Positions 56,245-64,000 of a stretch of DNA of 64,000 nt are shown here, in pieces. Numbering within the stretch: the first letter of the stretch is position 1; every line of letters starts with the position of its first letter. The translations under genes and the position numbers were made by a program. Source of the DNA: Cricetomys ansorgei (lineage: Eukaryota; Chordata; Mammalia; Rodentia; Nesomyidae); the NCBI GenBank assembly GCA_026225945.1, contig JAMJFZ010000881.1, positions 594,501 to 658,500 on the forward strand, given 5' to 3'. The notes below the pieces were generated by a model. It saw only the letters and a list, made by a program, of their open reading frames with translations, had not been told where the DNA came from and did no database searches.

Positions 56245-56412
56245 TTTCTCAAACATATTTAATTATGTGTAGATGCATGTTTAATATGGCTATGAGCACG
56301 TGAGTTCAGGTGCCCATGTGGGCCCCAAGTATGACAGCTTCTAGAAAGAGCTGGAGTTACGGTGGATGTCAAACAGTCTCAAGACAACTTCTGAACCATC
56401 TCTGCAACCCCA
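56245..56412 (-). repeat. B3 SINE, diverged
   Basis: GAGTTCAGGTGCCCATGTGG, AAAGAGCTGGAGTTACGGTG and GAACCATCTCTGCAACCCC. Confidence 0.65.
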
Positions 56413-57539
56413 TTTCTTCCAAGGACTCCTCCCACCTCTGGTCATAGAGTTAACAGTAAAATTTAGCTCCTATCTGAAACTAAAAATTGAGCAATAATGT
56501 ATGGAAATTACTTCACACTTTACAAACAAGATGCTACAGGACAGTAATCAGGGAACAAAAGCAGTAATGCCTACAACTGCCCAGGCGCCCTGCGGGGCCC
56601 TCACTGCAAAGCAAGGAAGTTAGTTAATCAGTGACAACCGCAATGCCTTTCCAGAGTTAAGATCATCAATAAGAGTTTGGGGTGGTCAAGGTAGCTGGAG
56701 TCCCCAAAACAAAGCACCAGAGCAGACAGCAATACGAATGGAAAACAAGATTGTAGAAAATTACCAAGGTATTCATTCAGCCTCAAGCTGAGAATGGCAT
56801 TAAGCAGAAACCTTCACGTGGAAGACCCTCGCCTATTAAAAGTGCTTCTTGGGACAAGGTAAGCATACTGAACACTTTCCTGAGCCACATCAAAGCTAGA
56901 CAGGGAGAGCGGCTGAGAGACTGGTGCCCACCTGTGCACTGAGTCCAGGTTCCTGTCCTGAATTCTCCATATTTTACATGAAGAATTGTGCACGAAAGCC
57001 ACAGACCCAACTTATGACCTTTACTCTACATCTGGACCACAAAGGCAACACTCATCTTCCATACCTTCGCTAGTAGCAGAAAATGGCACATGTCAACCAT
57101 TGGCCAACTAACTTTGACTGCTAAGAGTAAAATAAAACACCTGAGAGCCTGTGGGCAAGTAGTGGGAGATAACAATATTCTCAACATCAACCTTATTTTT
57201 AAGCTTCTGGGAGCCCTACTTTTTCCATCTGTGGAATAAAGATTAAGTCTCTAAACGTACTTGTAAAATATATTAAGGAAATGAACAAATCACATCATGA
57301 ATATTATTGGTTCCTCTTGAATCCATCCTGTCCTCTTCCATCTACTCCCTAAAGGTAACCACTAGACATTCAACATCAAATTGTTTTTGTCAGGTTTTGA
57401 AATTTACTTAAGATTATACATCACAAATATTCAAAACCTACATATTTTTAAAAGGATACAAATTGTCCCTGGTCTTTCCATCTCTACCTAATTCCAGTCT
57501 AAGTCTCCCCAGTTCATAACTGTCAACAGACTCAGGGGA

Positions 57540-57876
57540 GAAAGGGGTTTTTTTTAGCTCTTAATTCCAGGTTACAGTGCATCATAGTGGGGAAGTCAGG
57601 GTAGCAGACCCTGAAACAGCTAGTCAGATCGACAGTCAAGAGCAGATAGAATGAATACATGGATGCTTGCTTATACTAAACTCAATTTCCCACTCATACA
57701 GTTCGAGACCCCCAACTTAGGGAATAAAGTCACTCAGTATGAGATTTTCCTACTTCAGAGTCAAGACAATCCTGACAGTCATGTCCACACTGCAACCTGA
57801 TCAAGATCCCTGTGGACACTCTTCTAGGTGACTCTAGATTAAGCCAAGTTGATAATTAAAACTAACCACTACACTA
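57540..57876 (-). mobile_element. Rodent LTR-like repeat, related to 55550 family
   Basis: The + strand reads TTAATTCCAGGTTACAGTGC, ACCTGATCAAGATCCCTGTG, AGGTGACTCTAGATTAAGCC and TTGATAATTAAAACTAACCA. The reverse complement matches the TGTCAACTTGAC family in opposite orientation to 55550-56140. Confidence 0.6.
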
Positions 57877-58088
57877 ACTAAATCTGAATCACCCAACACA
57901 AACCAGAGGCTTTTCAAGCATACCTAAGTGTCAGAATCATCTAATGAAGAAAAAGACAAGTTTGTGATTCCACAGATTTAAACTAATTTGGAATTAGTAG
58001 AATTTAAACTAAATGTAATATACTTTTGTAATTTTTATAATTTCAATTTTTATATGAAGTAGAGGTATGCATAAAATAAGTGTATAAA

Positions 58089-58190
58089 GCCAAGTATGGT
58101 AGCACATGCCCATAATCCCAGCGTTCAGGAGCCTCAGGCAAGAGAATAAGGAGTTCAAGACTAGTCTAGATTATATAATGGGATCTTGGA
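58089..58190 (+). repeat. B1-like SINE
   Basis: GCCAAGTATGGTAGCACATG, CCCATAATCCCAGCGTTCAG and GAGTTCAAGACTAGTCTAGA. Confidence 0.7.
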
Positions 58191-58714
58191 AGTTATTTAG
58201 GGATAATGGAACAGTATAAACAGAAGCCCTGAAATGGGAAAAGGCATTTAAGAATAATGCCAATAAGGCTGAAACCTGTTGGGCAAAGAGTAAAGTACCA
58301 TAAAATAAGTTTTTAGTAAGTCAGGGACCAAACTGGGAAAGGCTTTGTAGGCTAGGCTATGGTGGAAACCTATTCTATATTTGACATATTACAACACAAT
58401 ATAATAATACTATAATAATACATGATCGAAGGAATAACAAATAGAAACATGTCATAATTCAATTTTGTCACTCACGTACATCCATTAAACAAGAATTAAC
58501 TGGGACCAATTGTGTTCTTGGCAATCTTTTAGTCTTTGCAAAAGAAAAGGCAAAAATCTCATGTTTTCAAAAGGCTCATTCTTCATACAAGCAAACAAGA
58601 TATACATTACCAGATACTTCTGGTAGGTACTGTGCATGCTATGATGTCATAAACTGAATAAAAATGTATTGCTTTGACTTGAGATAGGGTCTCTCTACAA
58701 ATACTTGTTGCTGC

Positions 58715-58735
58715 TGTTGTTATTATTATTATTAG
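58715..58735. repeat. TTA trinucleotide repeat
   Basis: Short TTATTATTATTATTA run. Confidence 0.8.
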
Positions 58736-58889
58736 GAATGACTGAAGAATAATAACGTGACAAGGAGGTTCCCCCTAATGAGTCAACACTTAAACTGCAA
58801 TCACGAAACATTTGCTGAGCCACAGTAGGGACTTGAGATTTTCTGAGTAAGAGAGAAGCCACTGAAAGACTTCTGATCAAGAGAATAGT

Positions 58890-59018
58890 AACAGTTCAGT
58901 GCCTTTAGTCCCAGCACTTGGAAGGCAGGTGGATCTCTGAGTTTGAGGCTAGCCTGGTCTACATATTGAGTTCTAGAACAGACAGAACTAGAGAGACCTT
59001 GCCTTGAAAAATAAATAG
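58890..59018 (+). repeat. B1 SINE, left end truncated
   Basis: CCTTTAGTCCCAGCACTTGG, GTGGATCTCTGAGTTTGAGG and CTAGCCTGGTCTACATATTG. Confidence 0.88.
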
Positions 59019-59079
59019 TTCATTTTAAAAAAGAGAATACGCATACAATTCAACATTTTAAATTGGTGGGGTAGGAGTA

Positions 59080-59265
59080 AGCTGGAGAGCTGGCTCAGTG
59101 GTTAAAGCATTGGCTGCTCTTTCAGAGGACCTGGGTTCAATTCCCAGCACCCACGTGGCAGATCACAACTGTCTGCAACTCCAGTTCCAGGAGATCCAAC
59201 ACCCTCACACAGATATACATGCAGGCAAAACACCAATGCACATGAAATTTAAAAAAAAAAAATTT
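59080..59265 (+). repeat. B2 SINE
   Basis: AGCTGGAGAGCTGGCTCAGT, TTTCAGAGGACCTGGGTTCA, ATTCCCAGCACCCACGTGGC and a CAGGCAAAACACCAATGCAC end with an A tail. Confidence 0.95.
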
Positions 59266-60027
59266 TTTTAAAGCGATCATTCAGACTATGATCTGGAAAA
59301 CTAACTGTACACATCAAAAGAGTAGGAAAAAAAATGAAAAATGGCTTAGAAGGTCATTACTGCCACAGAAGTTAAGTAATGGCCAGGTTTTCAACGGGAT
59401 GGATAAGAAATTACCCACTTCAATTTAGATTTCAAAGGTAATTCTAACAGAACTCACTAATGCACTAGGTGTGTGGACTCTGAGAGCAAATCAAGACTGT
59501 AAACTAACTCTCCTGCCTGCTCTCACAACTATGCCATGATTTCATTTGCTGTAGGCTCCCCTAAGATTAAATGATAGCTTTTCATTTTCCTTCTGAGCTT
59601 CAGGTCCATATAGCAAACTGCCTGCCAGTATCAACACAAACTCCAAATTCTACTCAAACTCCAGGAACCACCTTCCTTTAAATTCTAGTACTTATGAGGT
59701 CCTACCTTCACAAGTATGTGGGTGTTTGGCATTACAAAACACCCTGTACTGCAAACCAAAATCCTAGGAAGTAACCATCTGGGTAGCAACATGTCACGTC
59801 CTCTTTCACCACATGGGTTCCAGGGGTTGATCTAAAATGTCAAGCTTGGGAGCAAGTGTCTCCTCCATCAAACTCACTGGCCAGCCTAAGGTAATCCTTT
59901 TAATTCCTTTTTCTGTCACCCAACCTACTCAACACTATGCACATACCTAATACCAAGCTACACTGTATTCTTGTTTGATAAATGCACTGTATTGCGACAT
60001 CTGTCACAAAGTGAAGAGAACTACTGC

Positions 60028-60128
60028 TCTGTTTTGAGACAGGGTCTCCCCAGGTAACCCAGGTAAGCTCAAGCCCACTCCTGTTTCCTGAATGCTAGGG
60101 TTATTGGCATGTTTCCTCATGTCCAGCT
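60028..60128 (-). repeat. B1 relic
   Basis: TTTTGAGACAGGGTCTCCCC, GGTAAGCTCAAGCCCACTCC and TGAATGCTAGGGTTATTGGC. Confidence 0.7.
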
Positions 60129-60337
60129 TCTAAGAAAATAACCAAATTTGCTTTCTTGCAAAGGTCAGTTTTCCTGAGATGAACATGCTCCTTGAGGCTA
60201 TGGATGCCTTTTTTGCTATCTTTTGTTATATTTCGAAGTGTCTTTTGGTGCCTTAGGAAGGTATTTTACATTTAAACACAATTAGATTATGTTAGTGGGA
60301 ACGTGAAGAGTCTTTCACATTCCTTTAATTGTACTCC

Positions 60338-60659
60338 TGTTGAAGTTTATTTTTAGTTATATATAAAATGTTTTCTGCACTGTTGGGTGAGGGGCTACCC
60401 TAGGTCTTGGTGTTTTGCATTGTTTGCAGGTGTTGGAATCATGTAGGGGGGATGTTTGATTGCTAATGACCTGCATGTGTTACCAATAGAACACCTGAGG
60501 AGTTCTGAAAAAATAAAAACACCTGAGCTTAGACGCTCAGGGTTCCACTGTCCAGGTGGTGCTGGCCTCTGCTGAGGTCTGGCAGGGTCTGAGCCTATGA
60601 ATACGTCTCCATGTCTCCTTGCTGAGCAACATACTTGTCCACAGCAACGTACTACTACA
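60338..60659 (+). mobile_element. Solo LTR-like element, mate of 29810-30124
   Basis: 322 nt from TGTTGAAGTTTATTTTTAG to GTACTACTACA. Flanks TACTCC (60332-60337) and CATTCC (60660-60665) match at four of six bases, both differences transitions, a plausible old 6-bp duplication. It contains AATAAA in this sense near 60514. End-to-end homologous to 29810-30124 in inverse orientation. Confidence 0.68.
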
Positions 60660-60807
60660 CATTCCCATATAGATCGTGCTGTTTCTACCAGTATCAATGT
60701 GAGCAGCAGATTAGCTTCAAATCTCTTCTCCCTCACAATGGTAGAAATCTGCATATCTAATCACATCAGCATTTTAAACTCTTGGGTAACTGAGACAAAA
60801 CCTCGTT

Positions 60808-60903
60808 TTGTTGTTTTTGAGGCAGGGTCTCACTATGTAGTCCTGGCTGGCCTGGAGATCACAGATCCACCTGCTGAAAACCATGTGCCACCATGCCCAG
60901 CTT
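60808..60903 (-). repeat. B1 fragment
   Basis: TTTTTGAGGCAGGGTCTCAC, AGTCCTGGCTGGCCTGGAGA and CATGTGCCACCATGCCCAGC. Confidence 0.85.
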
Positions 60904-61164
60904 GACAAGGTCCTTTCTAAGGGCTATGTAACCCTTCCAGGTCACCAGCGCCAACTGACAAGCCAATGTCTCCAATCTCAAGGAAACTACCCTCAGTTGT
61001 CCAGGCTTTTAATATTCTGCACTCCTGTTTACCCTGGTTTACTTTTACTTAAAATGCCTTAACACCCCACATACAACCTATGTATCTAAGCAAATCTCGT
61101 CCTACTTTTTTATATTTCATAACAAATATTACTGTTTCCTGACATGTATTAATGACTTAAATTA

Positions 61165-61250
61165 AGGGCCAGGGCCAGTGAGCCGGCTCAGCAGGAAAAG
61201 GTGCTTGCCTGCATCTCCCACACTAGCAGTAGGTACCCAGTTGACCTCTT
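61165..61250 (+). repeat. B2-like fragment
   Basis: GCCAGTGAGCCGGCTCAGCA and GGAAAAGGTGCTTGCCTGCA. Confidence 0.6.
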
Positions 61251-61261
61251 ATACACACACA

Positions 61262-61400
61262 TTCTGTATCTCATTTAATACTCATCACAATTACTATCAG
61301 AATTCCTAGCCTACTGATGAGTCTCTCTGAGACGTTAACCTGACCAAAGCTCAAGATCAGAGAGCAGGGATGCAGACAGATGAGTCTCATGTTGCAGGGC
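61262..61400 (-). repeat. MIR relic
   Basis: ATCTCATTTAATACTCATCA, ACTGATGAGTCTCTCTGAGA and CTGACCAAAGCTCAAGATCA follow the reverse-complement MIR order. Confidence 0.5.
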
Positions 61401-61681
61401 TAGGGACTTCCGTCTGAGCTCACGCAGTCTCTTCAACACCAGGTAAGCCAACACTCCAGCACTTCCACATTGGGCTGCCCTCCCAGATCATGGTCTAGCC
61501 TCTAACCATACCCACATTACTCTCTTTAGCGAGTCTTCTTAAAGGTTAGGTCTCCTCTACCATGGCGCTGCTTTGGGTCAGCTGTGGCGCATCTTCCTAA
61601 GATGCACTGTATCTCCTTTACTCCACTGCCTCTGTACCTATCAGCATATCAACAGCAACAGCTTAACCTGTGAGACAGAAG

Positions 61682-61920
61682 TTGGGGTGCATGCCTGTCA
61701 TCCTAGCACTCCAGGGGCTGAGGCAGGGTAATTGCTAAGATTGTAAGGGCAGCCCAGTCTAACCTACAGTGTGAGAACCTGTCTCAAAGTAAGTGAAGAT
61801 TGATGAGGTGGGTCCATGAGTAAAGGATCAAGCCTGATAACCGAGTCTGATCCCTGGGAAACAGTGAAAAGAAAGGCCATACCATGGCACACATATGTGC
61901 CATGTGTGTGCACACACAAC
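61682..61920 (+). repeat. B1 followed by B4/RSINE-like segment
   Basis: TGGGGTGCATGCCTGTCATC, CAGTGTGAGAACCTGTCTCA, then a second part ending GGCACACATATGTGCCATGT and CACACACAACTG. Confidence 0.6.
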
Positions 61921-62427
61921 TGAAATAGCTTTTTAAAGGAACGTTGTAACCCTACTTTCTCATGGAGCACAACAGTGCTCTCAGAGAGAAGAAGCAGTTG
62001 TCTAGGTCTCAGTGTCAGCTGGTATTAAAGCAGCAATGTGAGCCCAGGAAGGCTTGTCACTGTAGTAGATGGGCAGGACAGACAGGTTAGTGACATTTAC
62101 TTGAGCTGCTTAGAAGCCTTTCAAATGCCCACCCAGTGCTATGTGCAGCGAGCAAGGACTATGGAGATCACTCTGGCTAAATAAAAATTTTTCAAACATG
62201 GTAACCTCTTACCTTCAAAAATCTTAGAACATGGTTGGGAAGACAACAAAAAAATCAGACAAAACTGTTAACAATGAAAAATAGAAGACACTATTATTTC
62301 AAAAATAGATCCTAAAGTACTGTAGTTTTTTTATCAAATTTAAATTTTTTTAAAGAAGCAAAAGTGAATCATGTGTTATTTGACTTCGATAAGAAACACA
62401 AGAACATACAAACAAGAAACCCTTTCT

Positions 62428-62510
62428 TTGGGCTGGAATGCAGCCCAGTGCTAAGAAACTTACCCAGCAGGCACAAAACCCTAAGTTCAATCCTCAACAA
62501 CTGTAAAAAA
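62428..62510 (+). repeat. ID SINE
   Basis: TTGGGCTGGAATGCAGCCCA, ACTTACCCAGCAGGCACAAA and TAAGTTCAATCCTCAAC. Confidence 0.65.
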
Positions 62511-62889
62511 GCTTTTTCTATAGTCAAAATTTCTGTATTAAGTATACTAAATAAAACAAAAAAAGCCAAGCTAGGCACTATTATTCCCAAGTTTTACCTT
62601 TTTTTCCAACATCTCCCAGAATTCACTAACAAGTAGCATTCAACTACAAGTACCCACTACAGCTGTTGGTAGAGTAAGTAACAGATGTTTGCAATTACGA
62701 AGTCACCTTATCTTCCCCTTTCAGACTTATTCAGAAGACTGCATGTAGAAGGTAGATTGTCGAAGAATAAAGTTTTAAAATATTTTTCCATTTTAAAAAA
62801 AGCATCTGGAGTGGAGGGGCGGATGGGGACGAGGGCAGGAACAAGGGCAAATTCTGAGTCGCACCCCAAATGTTTTTGAACACATCTGT

Positions 62890-63420
62890 GTGAAGTTGGT
62901 TTTAGTTGTCAACTTGGCCACTCTAGGATCACCAGAGAAGACTTCCAGTGAGGAACTGCTTTAACTGGCTTGCCTGTGGCAATGAGCCACACATCATTTC
63001 CACACAGAGGACAAAAACATAGCCAAGTTCTGCTGCCAGCTTGAGATGTAGCCTGCCCATCCCTAATCTCACTGTATTAGCTTGGTGTGTGCTGACCTAG
63101 ACAATTCCAGACAAAGCTGCTATCCTTCAGTACATGCTGCCTCAGTGAACAAATGAGCAGTGGCAGCAACAGAGTAGATGAGCTTGCCAGCAAGAGTGAA
63201 GGCAAGGGGACAAAAGCAAAGCTTTCCTCTTCCATTTGTCTAGGCTACCACTTGAAGATGCCACCCACATTTAGGATGGACCTTCCCACTTCAAATAATC
63301 TGATCAACAAGACCCCTCACTGGAGTGCCCAGTGGCTCGCCTTTCACTTGATTTTGGATGCAATCAAACTGATATGCTATCACAGTTCCACCCTTGGGCT
63401 TGGTTTAAGCATCTTGTAAA
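62890..63420 (+). mobile_element. Rodent LTR-like repeat, diverged
   Basis: TTTTAGTTGTCAACTTGGCC and AGGATCACCAGAGAAGACTT resemble the start of the 55550 family. The remainder (to about CACAGTTCCACCC) is not confidently alignable by eye, so the right limit is approximate. Confidence 0.4.
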
Positions 63421-63589
63421 CAGAATAAAATCAGACTAGCTTTTCTTCCCAGAGGTGAAATCTACTAAGCAAAAGACATCTAGAAAGAACCAGGAAATAA
63501 TGGAAAGACACAAAACTCAGTACTATAAGCACAAGTCACTAATTATGTAGGTAATAATAACTGTAAATATGAATTATATATTAGGTGTG

Positions 63590-63613
63590 TGGGTGTGTGT
63601 GTGTGTGTGTGTT
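63590..63613. repeat. GT microsatellite
   Basis: Short GTGTGTGTGT run just before a B1. Confidence 0.9.
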
Positions 63614-63643
63614 AGCCAAACACTGCCTGTGAAAAACCTATGG

Positions 63644-63778
63644 TTGGCTGGGTGTGGTGGCACATGCATTTAACCTCCGAACTTGGAAGGCAGAGGCTAG
63701 TAGCTCTGAGCTCAATTCAAGGCCACCTAGAGCCACATAGTGAGATGGATCCTGTTTCAAGAACAAAACACACAAAAC
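63644..63778 (+). repeat. B1 SINE
   Basis: GGCTGGGTGTGGTGGCACAT, GGAAGGCAGAGGCTAGTAGC and GTGAGATGGATCCTGTTTCA with an ACAAAACACAC tail. Confidence 0.85.
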
Positions 63779-64000
63779 TTATGATTTTTGAAGACTTTCA
63801 TTATTCCTATTTTAGACTATATAACTGAAACCCAACATTATTTAACTACTTAAGGAGCAGCAGACAAGAGTCTTGAGGGGGGTGGTACTGTTATATTTGT
63901 ACGTTATATTATTTAATGTTTTTATCTTATAAATATTTATTAACCATCTGAGAATGTCATACAGTGTATGACTCCTCCCCTTAACTCCTCCCAGGACTAA

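Larger units (their letters stand above)
51717..64000 (-). other. Zzz3: Probable upstream Zzz3 intron, promoter not in window
   Basis: No CpG-rich stretch, promoter or convincing exon is seen from 51717 to the right end, so the first Zzz3 exon should lie further right. It is packed with SINEs, two LTRs (52869-53310, 60338-60659), one URR1 nested in another repeat (55550-56140) and MIR relics. Intervals without recognised features include 53820-54810, 56420-57180, 58200-58880, 59280-60020 and 61930-62420. Confidence 0.55.

Noticed and set aside
1..64000. Many short open frames of 60-170 codons on both strands
   Set aside because: Apart from the Zzz3 exons and the Ak5 end, they lie in SINEs, microsatellites or unique AT-rich DNA, with no recognisable domain, splice support or family match. 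Several simply read through CA/GT repeats or B1 in reverse.
1..64000. CRISPR arrays, operons, phage or bacterial systems
   Set aside because: Sequence is mammalian with spliced genes and SINEs; tandem repeats present are microsatellites without unique spacers.
51717..64000. A CpG-island promoter for Zzz3
   Set aside because: No CpG-rich interval is visible; the promoter is expected beyond the right end.

Overview
The window is nuclear DNA from a muroid rodent. The evidence is spliced vertebrate genes with GT-AG introns, combined with dense B1, B2/B3, ID and B4/RSINE1 SINEs, rodent MaLR-type LTRs, URR1 hAT elements and degenerate L1. The genus cannot be fixed from sequence alone. The encoded ZZZ3 protein looks muroid, but the B1 and LTR variants were not assigned to a genus.

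Two protein-coding genes are present, tail to tail. (1) Positions 1-5984 are the last intron of Ak5 (adenylate kinase 5, + strand). Its terminal coding exon is 5985-6053 (22 codons and stop), followed by a 3'UTR of about 1.1 kb ending near an AATAAA at 7165-7170. (2) From about 10.66 kb to beyond the right end lies Zzz3 on the - strand. It encodes the ZZ-type zinc finger and SANT/Myb subunit of the ATAC histone acetyltransferase complex. I could assemble its whole coding sequence: 11 coding exons, 2709 nt, 902 codons plus stop, every junction in phase. It runs from ATG 44322-44320 to TGA 11734-11732. Two likely 5'UTR exons lie at 49241-49304 and 51597-51716. The promoter and first exon are not in the window, and 51717-64000 looks like an intron before the 5'UTR exons.

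The large first coding exon (1.5 kb) carries a disordered basic/acidic region. Exon 2 holds a predicted coiled coil, exons 5-7 the SANT domain, and exons 9-11 the ZZ finger with all eight zinc ligands. Everything else is intronic or intergenic sequence. It holds SINEs, several probable solo LTRs with target-site duplications, three URR1 hAT elements (two with clear 8-bp duplications), degenerate L1 of both orientations, ancient MIRs and microsatellites.

No undescribed gene system, CRISPR array, operon or cluster is visible; this is an ordinary mammalian locus. The observations most worth checking are: an upstream ORF in Zzz3 with an optimal Kozak start that crosses a splice junction and stops 14 nt before the main start; an alternative in-frame ATG 7 codons upstream; and three structurally well-bounded solo-LTR families, one in two inverted copies.
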